Shown piece after piece: positions 4,621-11,738 of a stretch of DNA of 11,738 nucleotides (its first letter is position 1; each line of letters begins with the position of its first letter). Source of the stretch: Chloroflexi bacterium RBG_16_64_43 (GTDB taxonomy: Bacteria; Chloroflexota; Anaerolineae; Anaerolineales; RBG-16-64-43); NCBI GenBank assembly GCA_001796965.1, contig MGOA01000143.1, positions 6,691 through 18,428 of the forward strand, given 5' to 3'. The notes below the pieces were generated by a model. It did not search any database. It was not told the origin of the DNA and worked only from the letters and a program-made list of their open reading frames with translations. A program made the position numbers and the translations under genes.

Positions 4621-6393
4621 TCAGGCCCCGATCTGCATCAACCACTCTTCCTGGGCGCGGCGCTGCTTCTCGCGCTCGGTGGGCAGCACCAGCGGACGGC
4701 CGCGCGCGTCCAGGATCACGCCCACCAGACCGCCGCTGACGGTGATGGTCCCTCCATGGCCGGCGCCGCCCAAGCCCAGGTCGAAGCGGCGGCTGGGCTG
4801 AACGGCCAGGCGAGCCTTCTCGCCCATCGGCAAGGGCAGCACTTCGATCGAACCGGCCAGGACCTGGCCGCGCACCTGGCGGCCGGATTCATAAGCCAGT
4901 GTGTAGCGCATGGCTGTCTCGCCATGCCGCCCTCGGCCCGCCGGTGCCACCACGGTTCCCAGGCTGGGGAAGCTGGACGAGCTCAGCACCTGCACAACGG
5001 CCAACGGGTTCACCCGCGCCGCTGCGCCGAGTAGCGGGAGCAAGCCGTGCGCGTCGAGGACCAGCGTGGTGATGCCAGCCGGCTCGAGCCCGTCCAGTAA
5101 CATCAGCGCCGCCTGGCCAGCACGCGGCGCACGGGCCAATACCGAGCCCGCGCCGAGGATCGGTTCGAGCAACGGCAAGAGCGCCGGCCACGGGCGCGCG
5201 CGTCGCAGATGCCATGAGGGGGCCGCAGCTTGCACGGCCACCCGCAGCAGTTGGCGCGCCACCGCTTGCTCAATCCATAGGTCCTCGACTGTTGCCGGGA
5301 CCGAGCGCGGGTAGAGCGATTTGTTATAGAGGTAGTCGCGCACCTGGCCGTCGGAGAGATCCACCGGCAGCCAGCGCACGATCTCCTCCAGCGCGCAGTG
5401 CTCGAGCAGGCCCACTGTCTCGCGCCCGAGGTTGAGGTCGGGGCGCACCGAGAGGTCCACCGTCGGCCCGAAGCTCGCGGCCAAGATGGTCGAGCCGGCG
5501 CCAATCGAAGCCGCCAGGACTCCCTTGCTGCCCTCATAGGCCTGACCCAAGAAACGCACAATGGTGCCGATACCCAGGGCGCCGGGTGTGAGGGCGCCGG
5601 CCGTCCACGAGAGCGGCTCGTCGAGGCCGCTGATCTTGGTGCGCAGCAACTCGACCACCCGGTGATTGAGTTCGGTGCGCGAACCGTCTATCGATTCGAT
5701 TTCCAGGCTGGGTCGGACGTTCGGGCCAACGTAGACCGCCCCTACGTCCTTGAGCAGTTCGCGCACCCGATCGGCCACCTCACCATTCCCCACAAAAAGA
5801 ATCTGCGGGCGAGAATCGACCGAAAACAGGTGCACGCTCAGCCCCACCACTTCGAGTGTCTGCAGCAGGGCCTGTGAGGCGCCGCCTTCCGTGCCACCGG
5901 CAATTACGATCAGGTCGGGGCGGGCGCGGATGAGCACATCCAGAAGCGATTCTTCACTCTGGCCGTCGCCCAGGCTCACCTCGGCCGCGACCCGCACCGG
6001 CGCCGAGCGGGCCAAGTTGCGCACGCTGCGCAGCGAGTATTCGGGCAGCAGGCCCACCAGTGCCGTGCGCACGTCGGCGGTGAGCGAGAAGGAGAGCACC
6101 GCCACATCCACTCCGTTGCCGTCCGGGCGCGAGGGCAGGATGAGCGATCCCTTGTCGTCTAGCAGGCCGCGCGCGACAATGGTGCTGAGAGTCTCTACCG
6201 CGTGGTGGATGCCTTCGCTCACATCGAGAAATGGAAACTCGGCGGTGGTCGGCGCGGTCGTCACGCCCAGCAAGCGGTACTGGCTCTCGACCACGTCGAA
6301 CAGAGCCACCCGCGTCGAGACGGTGCCGACATCGACCGCCAGCAACGACTCGGGCTCTTGCTTAATGGGTGCGGTCGCACTGCGTTCGCTCAT
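4621..6393 (-). CDS. MutL-like ASKHA-fold protein (glutamate mutase L family)
   Basis: A 590-residue cytosolic protein of the sugar kinase/Hsp70/actin superfamily. Residues 17-33 (LLAVDVGTVSTRVALFD) form the phosphate-1 loop. Residues 162-171 (IVIAGGTEGG) and LVLDAHGLLPLLGA in the C-terminal half look like further nucleotide-binding segments. The order and length fit the family annotated as glutamate mutase L (PF13941), which in other bacteria lies beside the B12-dependent mutase MutS/MutE; neither is present here. In this context it is better read as an ATPase-like partner of the surrounding membrane proteins. Its ATG shares an ATGA with the stop of the upstream polytopic gene. No purine-rich ribosome site precedes it (GCCTCCTCCC instead), so translation is probably coupled. 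MutL family membership is moderately sure, the ASKHA fold more so. Confidence 0.82.
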   Translation of the reverse strand: MSERSATAPIKQEPESLLAVDVGTVSTRVALFDVVESQYRLLGVTTAPTTAEFPFLDVSEGIHHAVETLSTIVARGLLDDKGSLILPSRPDGNGVDVAVLSFSLTADVRTALVGLLPEYSLRSVRNLARSAPVRVAAEVSLGDGQSEESLLDVLIRARPDLIVIAGGTEGGASQALLQTLEVVGLSVHLFSVDSRPQILFVGNGEVADRVRELLKDVGAVYVGPNVRPSLEIESIDGSRTELNHRVVELLRTKISGLDEPLSWTAGALTPGALGIGTIVRFLGQAYEGSKGVLAASIGAGSTILAASFGPTVDLSVRPDLNLGRETVGLLEHCALEEIVRWLPVDLSDGQVRDYLYNKSLYPRSVPATVEDLWIEQAVARQLLRVAVQAAAPSWHLRRARPWPALLPLLEPILGAGSVLARAPRAGQAALMLLDGLEPAGITTLVLDAHGLLPLLGAAARVNPLAVVQVLSSSSFPSLGTVVAPAGRGRHGETAMRYTLAYESGRQVRGQVLAGSIEVLPLPMGEKARLAVQPSRRFDLGLGGAGHGGTITVSGGLVGVILDARGRPLVLPTEREKQRRAQEEWLMQIGA

Positions 6394-7070
6394 GGGAGGA
6401 GGCGCCCAACGATCTGCTGCACGAACACAACCCGGTCGATGAGGGCGGTGAGGCTGGCAGCCAGGGCCCCGGCGTAAAGCGCGCCAAAGGCCACCGCCAG
6501 GAATACTTCACCCACCCGCGCGAGCGGCGCCACCCAAAACGGCCGGGCCGGCACTTCGCCGGCGCGCGGCCGAGCGCCGAAATGGAAGTAGGCCAGGGTC
6601 GTTACGGTGCCCACCAGAATGATCAGGTTGCTGAGCGCGCTCTCGAGGTCGAAGAACACTGCGCCGGATGACTGGCGCACCGGCGAAAGCGAAACGGCCG
6701 TGGCTGCAATTTGCGGGATGAGCGTCCCGGTGAGTGCGCCGCCAACGGCCACCGCGGCTGCCAGCCCCACCAGAAACGCCATCGGCACGGAGCTGAGGAC
6801 CGATAGACGCGGGGTCGAGCGCCCGATCATGAGCAGGACCAGGATGAGCGGGATCCACAAGGCCGGGTCGAGCCATGCCATCAGGTTGAGCATGCGGCCG
6901 AAAAGCTGCGGCCACAACACGCTTTGCCAGGCGACGGCGGCCAGATAACCGGCGGTGACACCAATGAGCAAGTGCGCGGCGATACGGAACAGCACGTTGT
7001 CGCCCAGGACGTAAGAAAGGATCGCCACGGTGAGGAAGAAACCGAGGGCGGCTGCCGCAACATCACTCAT
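6390..7070 (-). CDS. Polytopic membrane protein of the gene train (about six TM)
   Basis: A 226-residue hydrophobic protein with segments near residues 6-22, 28-50, 70-83, 93-112, 144-163 and 184-212. Between the fourth and fifth lies a more polar stretch (VSLSPVRQSSGAVFFDLES), and before the last a basic loop (FGARPRAGEVPARP). There is no known transporter signature. It overlaps the zinc-ribbon gene upstream by 8 nt and the MutL-like gene downstream by 4 nt, so its expression is tied to both. This makes it the likeliest membrane partner of the ASKHA protein. The family is not recognised. Confidence 0.85.
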   Translation of the reverse strand: MSDVAAAALGFFLTVAILSYVLGDNVLFRIAAHLLIGVTAGYLAAVAWQSVLWPQLFGRMLNLMAWLDPALWIPLILVLLMIGRSTPRLSVLSSVPMAFLVGLAAAVAVGGALTGTLIPQIAATAVSLSPVRQSSGAVFFDLESALSNLIILVGTVTTLAYFHFGARPRAGEVPARPFWVAPLARVGEVFLAVAFGALYAGALAASLTALIDRVVFVQQIVGRLLP

Positions 7071-9207
7071 GGCTGGTCCTGCGCATCGAGATCACGCCGC
7101 GACGAATGACGGAGGCCAGCCCGCCGACAAGCAGGATCAGCACCGCCCCCAGAACCGCCATGCCGAATGGATCCCACATCGAGTCTGCTACGCCCGGCCG
7201 CCCGCAGCGGCCGCTGGCCGGGTCGAGGGCATTCAGGCACTCATAGGCCTCGGCTCCGGCTAGGCCCACGACCATTCCCTGCACCGACGGAAACGCGCTC
7301 TCATAGTAGGGCCGCGCCAGCGGCTCGGCCGCGGCGCTGACGATCGCCACCAACGGCACGGAAGGGACGGCCGTGTGCACTTGTTCGATCCAGGTCTGCA
7401 GGACGGCCGGGTCGGAGGCCACAACCAGGATGGCCGAGAAATTGGACGAGGCGTGCAGCGCAGCGACCAACCCTGCATCCCAACTTTCGGGAGCAGACTG
7501 TGCGTAAACCGCCTGCCAAGGATTGGCGGCGAACGCTCGCAAGCCGATCGGCCCCGCGGGGAGGTAACCCAGCGGCAGGTAGTTGATCCCGGCTTGGTAC
7601 TGTGGATGTGCGGCGCGCGTACGCGCCATCAGGCGCTCGGCGAGTGCGGGACCCACCGGCCGCGTGGACACCGAGGCAATTGGAGCGCCGATCGTCATGA
7701 CGTGATCCAAGACGGCCAACGCCGCGGCCTCGAGCTCGGCCGAGGCGGCCGCATCGTAGTCCACAGCCAGCAGGAGTGGACGATCGAGGGGCAAGGAATT
7801 GATGAGGTTGGCAGTCTGCAGCGTTTCGACCGCGACTACCGACGGACGGGCGAAGACAGACGTCCCGGTGAGCCCGGGGACAATCATCGCCGCCACCAGG
7901 ATGACCAAGACCACCAGCCCGCCCCAGGGCCGGGCCTGGGGGCGCCGACGGGCGCGCGGTACGGCGCGCGATTCGGGTGTGGAGATTATGCGCTGCAGCA
8001 GTTCGGCGTGCGCGGCGTGGGCCGGTTGGATGTCGAGCACGCTGGGCAGCACCGGAGGGTGACGCCCCACTTCAGCTTCGACCTTGGGCGGCAAGACGCC
8101 GCGCAATCCCGCCAGCGGCCCTGCCGACTCGACTCGCTCTTCGGCCTCACCCGCCTCGCCTTTGGGCGCCAAGGGACCTTCCACCGGTCGCATGGCGCGC
8201 AACCAAGGGGGCAAGACGGCCTGCTCCAAGCCCGCCCCAAGCGCTTCCATCGGCGGAGGTGTCGGCGATGAGCCTGCGGTCAGCCATTCGGGCAGAACGC
8301 CGGGCGCCAGCAGTTCCTCGAGCGGAGGTGTCTCGGTGGGCGCCTCGGGGCCGCCCGCGAGTCCAGCCACGGGCGCGGCAGCCTCCTCGCGAGCGGAAAC
8401 CAGCCAATCGGGGATCTCCTTCTCCGAGTATGCGCCGCGCAGTTCATCGTCTTCGCTCGCGAACGCGGCCGGGGTTGCCGGTGCAGCGGGAGGCACATTC
8501 TCGACAGGAGTTGGCCTGGGTGCAGGCGGCTGCACATCGCTCAGCCAGGACGGCATACCGCCCTCGCTGCCTGCCGGCTGCGGACTTGCGGCTGCCGTTG
8601 GCCCCGTTGCCAGGTCTTCATGCGGAGCGTGCATCCAGTCCGGAGGCAGACCCTCGCCCGTGGCCTGGGGCGCAGGGAAGGAAGGCGCGGGGGCAGCGCC
8701 CGGCGTGCCTTCTACTGCCCGCCGTGCACGCAGGCGCTTAAGCCACTCGGGTTCGTCTTCTTCGGAGGCGGGTTCCGCAAGCGGCGTCGCAGCCGAGGCC
8801 GGCACCCCTTCCCCGGCCGATGGGGCAAACGCGGGCGAAGGACCGGAGGGCTCAGCCGGTTTTCCGCGGCCGAAGACATCCTCGGCGGGTGAGGTGGCGC
8901 CGGATGGCGAGGGGCTCTCGTCGTCGGCGCGAGTGCGGATGCGTGAGAGCCAATCGCTGGCCTCTTTGTCGGTGGGGCTCTCGGGCTCGCCGGAAAGCTC
9001 GCGTGTCCCGCCCGGCATCGGGGACCCCTGGTCTCTCAAACGCGAAAGCCAATCGGGCGCCGGCTCGCCGCCGGCGGCCACCGGTTCCGCGTCGCCCCCA
9101 GGCGCGGCGCCCGGGCCCACCGGCTTAAGACGCGCCTGGCAGTAGAGACAGGTCTCTGCCTCTTCCGCATTGGGCTTGCCGCACATCGGGCAACGAACGT
9201 CAGCCAT
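7063..9207 (-). CDS. Zinc-ribbon, Trp-motif-rich, two-TM membrane protein
   Basis: A 714-residue protein. Residues 6-23 hold a zinc ribbon (C6-PM-C9, C20-LY-C23). Residues 30-420 are Pro/Ala/Glu-rich and probably disordered. They are punctuated by eight motifs of the form [P/S][D/E/S/P]W[L/M], with Trp at 53, 86, 155, 191, 221, 268, 308 and 335, often continuing as xRLR. A basic stretch (RARRRPQAR) precedes TM1 (429-447). A likely extracytoplasmic domain of about 225 residues follows, with two Cys (657, 668) that could pair. TM2 (681-701) and a basic tail end it. Positive charge before TM1 and after TM2 puts the zinc ribbon and motif array in the cytosol. GGAG precedes the ATG. It starts 38 bp after the upstream six-TM gene and overlaps the next by 8 nt. 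The Trp motifs look like repeated docking sites. No named family is assigned. Confidence 0.85.
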   Translation of the reverse strand: MADVRCPMCGKPNAEEAETCLYCQARLKPVGPGAAPGGDAEPVAAGGEPAPDWLSRLRDQGSPMPGGTRELSGEPESPTDKEASDWLSRIRTRADDESPSPSGATSPAEDVFGRGKPAEPSGPSPAFAPSAGEGVPASAATPLAEPASEEDEPEWLKRLRARRAVEGTPGAAPAPSFPAPQATGEGLPPDWMHAPHEDLATGPTAAASPQPAGSEGGMPSWLSDVQPPAPRPTPVENVPPAAPATPAAFASEDDELRGAYSEKEIPDWLVSAREEAAAPVAGLAGGPEAPTETPPLEELLAPGVLPEWLTAGSSPTPPPMEALGAGLEQAVLPPWLRAMRPVEGPLAPKGEAGEAEERVESAGPLAGLRGVLPPKVEAEVGRHPPVLPSVLDIQPAHAAHAELLQRIISTPESRAVPRARRRPQARPWGGLVVLVILVAAMIVPGLTGTSVFARPSVVAVETLQTANLINSLPLDRPLLLAVDYDAAASAELEAAALAVLDHVMTIGAPIASVSTRPVGPALAERLMARTRAAHPQYQAGINYLPLGYLPAGPIGLRAFAANPWQAVYAQSAPESWDAGLVAALHASSNFSAILVVASDPAVLQTWIEQVHTAVPSVPLVAIVSAAAEPLARPYYESAFPSVQGMVVGLAGAEAYECLNALDPASGRCGRPGVADSMWDPFGMAVLGAVLILLVGGLASVIRRGVISMRRTSHE

Positions 9208-9245
9208 GCCTCTCCAGATCCGGTCTCACACTCGGGCGCGGGCCG

Positions 9246-9860
9246 TCACCGCTCGTAGGGTTGGTCGAACCCAAGCAGGACTCTCAGGCCCGTGGCCGTT
9301 GCGCCAAGGGCGACACCCAAGATGATGCCGCGCGCGCCAGCCACCGCCGGTACTTGAGCGATCCAGTTGCGCAATCCCTCCAAGAAGGGCAGCGAGATGA
9401 ACGGCAGCGGCGCCGTTCCAAGCAGAACCAAGAAAGCGGTTAGGAAGAAGACAAGCGTCCCGAGTGCCTGACGTCGGAAGAGAAGCCGCACCCCGGCCAA
9501 AAGCAACACCACGGCCAGTAATCCCATCAGGCCAATCTCCAGCGGCCGTTGGATCTCTGAGACGACCCACACCGAGTAAGGGTGAGCCGGTCCGAACAAG
9601 ACCACCACCGCGAACACGCTGAAGAGCGAGATAACCATGAAGATGCTGTACAGATGTCCGGGTCGTTGCTCGCGGATCTTGCGCAGGTGAACCTGCAGCA
9701 GGTTGCCCACACCCAGAAGCAACGCGACTGTGCCGATGATCATGCCGCTACGCAGCATGACATCCCGCACGGAAGCAAAGAAGATACCCGGTAGGAAGTA
9801 GCCGAGCAGCATGATGGCGCCGGTGAGTATGGCAACGACGACCGAAGCCTTGAACCTCAC
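9246..9860 (-). CDS. Six-TM membrane protein of the gene train
   Basis: A 204-residue protein with hydrophobic segments near 6-29, 38-58, 70-91, 107-126, 133-150 and 175-196, a basic cytosolic-looking loop (VHLRKIREQRPGH) after the second, and RLLFRR after the fourth. No transporter or enzyme motif is seen. The start is GTG, overlapping the stop of the DUF6754-like gene as GTGA, with only a weak GGGG upstream, so translational coupling is likely. It resembles the 6390-7070 protein in size and helix count, but I see no clear sequence similarity between them. Confidence 0.82.
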   Translation of the reverse strand: MRFKASVVVAILTGAIMLLGYFLPGIFFASVRDVMLRSGMIIGTVALLLGVGNLLQVHLRKIREQRPGHLYSIFMVISLFSVFAVVVLFGPAHPYSVWVVSEIQRPLEIGLMGLLAVVLLLAGVRLLFRRQALGTLVFFLTAFLVLLGTAPLPFISLPFLEGLRNWIAQVPAVAGARGIILGVALGATATGLRVLLGFDQPYER

Positions 9861-10603
9861 AGCAACCCCAACGTGCGCACAACGGCCAGGCCCACGATGG
9901 AGGCGATGACCAGCCAGCGCAGGATGTCTTGTGCTTGCAGGCTGGCGGCGTGTGCGCGATTCACGTGCAAGTAGGCTCCGGAGGCGAAGAGCTCCTCGCC
10001 GATGAGCGGATGATCGGCGGTAACGTAGAGTGCGGTCTGACCCTGAACATCGAGCGTGCCGCCGATGACGGTGCCGCGGCGCGCTCCGGATTCGGCAATC
10101 AGGGCGGCTTCGGGGCCCACCGCCCCCAACACGATGGTGGCGGTGACGTCTTCATCGGGCGCGGTGTGCATCGCGCCGGCGGCGTAGCCCTGAGCTCCGA
10201 CGCCGGTCACCCGTCCCAACAAAGGATCGTAGCGGTCCTCCGCGCGCTGTTGGCGGAAGGCGACCCGCAACACGTCTTGGGCGAGCAGCGCCACCGCGCC
10301 ATCGCCCGAGGTGGCCAGGGGTGGTTTATCGGAGACCGACCCGGCCGTGGCTATTTGCGAGAGGGTCGCAAGGCCAATGAGTGAGGCAGCGGAATCGTTC
10401 GAGGTCAGTGACCCTGAGCCGAGCGCCACATGCAAGCGCGTGCCCGCCTCGACCGAGCGGCCCAGGTCGACCGCCAATGCATCGAACGGCGGCATGTGGC
10501 GAAAGGTCGGCCACGTCGCACGGCGTGTGAGGCTGTAGGCCAAGATCAGCGCGGCCATCAGCACGGCCACAGCAAGGGCGACCCACCCGATCAGCGCGTC
10601 CAC
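9857..10603 (-). CDS. Two-TM membrane protein, DUF6754-like
   Basis: A 248-residue protein with TM helices at about residues 5-26 and 227-246 enclosing a soluble alpha/beta domain. That domain carries RSVEAGTRLHVALGSGSLT (49-67), SVSDKPPLATSGDGAVALLAQD (89-110), GRVTGVGAQGYAAGA (130-144) and a conserved-looking RGTVIGGTLD (176-185). The pattern agrees with what I remember of DUF6754 (PF20539), a family frequent in Chloroflexota, but I could not verify this. The start is GTG with AGGGAGG about 10 nt before it. It follows the small upstream gene by 23 bp and overlaps the next by 4 nt. No enzymatic activity is known to me; the Gly-rich SGDGA and GSGS segments could bind a ligand. Confidence 0.82.
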   Translation of the reverse strand: MDALIGWVALAVAVLMAALILAYSLTRRATWPTFRHMPPFDALAVDLGRSVEAGTRLHVALGSGSLTSNDSAASLIGLATLSQIATAGSVSDKPPLATSGDGAVALLAQDVLRVAFRQQRAEDRYDPLLGRVTGVGAQGYAAGAMHTAPDEDVTATIVLGAVGPEAALIAESGARRGTVIGGTLDVQGQTALYVTADHPLIGEELFASGAYLHVNRAHAASLQAQDILRWLVIASIVGLAVVRTLGLL

Positions 10604-10626
10604 CAGGCCAAGCCTCCCTGCCTACT

Positions 10627-10914
10627 TCAGGAAGTGGGTCCGACCGATTGGCCGGGGGAGGGCACCTCGCCCGCTGCGCCTCGCTCTTCATCGAGCCAGG
10701 CCAGCCAGCGAGTCCGTGTGCCATCGCTTACCCATGCTGAAAGCAGCGGTTCGGAGAGATGCAAGAGCTGCGCCGCGAAGAAGCGCAAGCCCGGTTCGTC
10801 GTTCAGGAGTTGGACCAGGAATGGGGGACCCGTCGAGCCAGCCGGCGCATCCTTCGCCGTCGTGCCCATGCGCGGTTCAGTCGGTCGAGCTCCAGGCAGA
10901 TGCATGAGCCGCAT
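10627..10914 (-). CDS. Small hypothetical protein at the head of the gene train
   Basis: A 95-residue reading frame beginning 20-odd bases after the predicted transcription start. GAGGACGGGGGA lies just before its ATG, and it ends 23 bp before the DUF6754-like gene. The core (LVQLLNDEPGLRFFAAQLLHLSEPLL then TRWLAWLDEERG, quoted in pieces) looks like amphipathic helices of a soluble protein, while both ends are Gly/Pro-rich. It could be a genuine small subunit or a leader frame. No family is recognised. An alternative ATG lies at 10869. Confidence 0.5.
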   Translation of the reverse strand: MRLMHLPGARPTEPRMGTTAKDAPAGSTGPPFLVQLLNDEPGLRFFAAQLLHLSEPLLSAWVSDGTRTRWLAWLDEERGAAGEVPSPGQSVGPTS

Positions 10915-10942
10915 TTTCCCCCGTCCTCGTCGGACGCGGTCG

Positions 10943-10970
10943 AGTATAGCACAGGATTTTGGGCCTGTGC
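10943..10970 (-). promoter_or_regulatory. Extended -10 promoter with embedded inverted repeat, head of the gene train
   Basis: On the minus strand TGC-TATACT (-10 at 10943-10948) forms an extended -10 element; no good -35 is found. Immediately upstream lies a perfect 7-bp inverted repeat GCACAGG/CCTGTGC (10949-10970, 8-nt centre), covering the spacer where a repressor or activator would sit. Transcription would begin near 10936 and serve the genes at 10914 to 2791. Confidence 0.55.
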
Positions 10971-11001
10971 CCCGCCGGAACCGCATCGCTGCGGCCTCGG
11001 C

Positions 11002-11738
11002 TCACAACCGCAGGCCCCACACCTCGCGCACCTCTTCCCCCCAGCGCGCAGGCGCTGGAACGTCGGCGCGCCGATCGTCATCGGCCCAGGTAGATATCTG
11101 GTTGCGGTCGAGGCGAGCCGCACAGTCTCCAAGCGCGGCCCACATGCGCGGCGAGAGGCGGCAGTCGGGAGTCCAAACGTAGGCCGTGACCGCGCCCGCC
11201 GTGAACGGCTTGTCCTCTAAAACTACACGGGCCCGCTCGCGGCCCGATCGCACTGCAAGCTCGGCGGCCACGAGGGTTTCCGGCGAGCGAGCATCCTCCG
11301 GCGGGCGCTCGTCCGGGTCGAGGCGATCCCAAATTCGTGCGGCCGAGCCGACGCCCCCAAGCGCCATTCCCCACCCGGGAGAAAGCGGCGCCGGCGCGAG
11401 CTCAAATGGATTGCGCTCGTAGAGGAGGTTGCGCAGATCGGCGCGGAGGGTCAGTTCGCGCCAGCGCCGCCAACAGGCCAAACCGAAGCGCGAATAGAAG
11501 CCCGGCGCGGAAGCATTGCTGACGCTCAACGCCTCGCAGCCTCGTTCGCGCGCCCGTTCTATGAGCGCGAGCATCAACGCACTGCCGAGGCCGCGCCCGC
11601 GAAGCCCGCGCCGAGTGTAGAGCACCGTCACGTTGAGGTGCTTGCCTAGGGGAGGTGGCTCATCGCCGAAGTAAGCCTCGGCCTCGGCGCACACGGCACC
11701 CTCCCGTTCGGCCACCAGGGTCACGCGCGCGGGACTTT
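11002..11738 (-). CDS. GNAT-family N-acetyltransferase (5' end outside window)
   Basis: A cytosolic acyl transfer enzyme using acetyl-CoA; substrate unknown. The acetyl-CoA site is visible as RRGLRGRGLGSALMLALIERA (motif A, about residues 38-58 of the visible GTG-started frame), followed by ALSVSNASAPGFYSRFGL, the classic beta-strand/FYxxxGF end of the fold. About 130 further residues (ending RNQISTWADDD...VWGLRL) may be a second, degenerate GNAT-like half. The frame stays open to the window edge, so the GTG at 11724 is probably not the true start; the first strand and helix of the fold would lie outside. It sits upstream of, and in the same direction as, the large gene train. A promoter lies between them, so it is probably a separate unit. 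Confidence 0.85.
   Translation of the reverse strand, partial: SPARVTLVAEREGAVCAEAEAYFGDEPPPLGKHLNVTVLYTRRGLRGRGLGSALMLALIERARERGCEALSVSNASAPGFYSRFGLACWRRWRELTLRADLRNLLYERNPFELAPAPLSPGWGMALGGVGSAARIWDRLDPDERPPEDARSPETLVAAELAVRSGRERARVVLEDKPFTAGAVTAYVWTPDCRLSPRMWAALGDCAARLDRNQISTWADDDRRADVPAPARWGEEVREVWGLRL

Noticed and set aside
3383..4801. Plus-strand 472-codon frame opposite the KOW-like gene
   Set aside because: The His/Arg/Pro/Gln-rich translation is typical of antisense to GC-rich coding sequence; no ribosome site or domain.
8084..9145. Plus-strand 353-codon frame rich in Gly/Ser/Ala
   Set aside because: It is a shadow of the GC-rich disordered region of the zinc-ribbon gene, which has matching CxxC pairs, Trp motifs and a good ribosome site.
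10430..11182. Plus-strand 250-codon frame between the gene train and the acetyltransferase
   Set aside because: It is basic and Ser/Arg/Pro-rich without fold pattern, and it crosses the minus-strand promoter and parts of two better-supported minus-strand genes.

Overview
The window looks like a chromosomal segment of a GC-rich, probably Chloroflexota (Anaerolineae-like) bacterium. The pointers are a complete T-box leader of Gram-positive type, an LPXTG-anchored Thr/Ala-rich protein, and a run of membrane genes with a MutL-like ASKHA protein and a zinc-ribbon protein. That combination is one I associate with Chloroflexota. The assignment rests on gene content only; I saw no rRNA, tRNA, insertion sequence, CRISPR array or phage gene.

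Layout. Positions 1-1122 (minus) hold the start of ileS, preceded by alaX, an Ala-tRNA editing hydrolase. Positions 1176-2203 (plus) hold a two-gene unit, a six-helix membrane protein overlapped by a small winged-helix regulator. Its strong sigma70-type promoter is followed by a perfect 15-bp palindrome. Positions 2204-2790 carry no protein gene. They hold a minus-strand promoter, a full T-box leader with an AUC (Ile) specifier and its own terminator (about 2242-2501), and a separate strong hairpin terminator (2682-2713). Positions 2791-10914 are one minus-strand gene train: a small hypothetical protein, a DUF6754-like two-TM protein, a six-TM protein, a zinc-ribbon/two-TM protein with eight Trp-Leu/Met motifs, another polytopic protein, a MutL-like ASKHA protein, a barrel-sandwich/KOW-like protein, and an LPXTG protein. 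Positions 11002-11738 (minus) hold a GNAT acetyltransferase running off the window.

How it fits together. The T-box reads out uncharged tRNA-Ile and points at alaX-ileS, but the nearest sense-strand gene start is 1.1 kb away. The intervening DNA is the oppositely oriented membrane-protein/regulator pair, so a read-through transcript would be antisense to both. Either these genes were inserted between riboswitch and target, or the arrangement is a working antisense circuit. The 3554-10603 train is tightly packed (ATGA, GTGA and 8-nt overlaps) and is the best candidate for an undescribed system. It looks like a membrane-embedded assembly with a cytosolic ASKHA ATPase-like protein, a cytosolic zinc-ribbon tail with repeated linear motifs, and a soluble barrel-sandwich/KOW protein. 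No mutase subunit accompanies the MutL-like gene here, and the biological role of the train is unknown.
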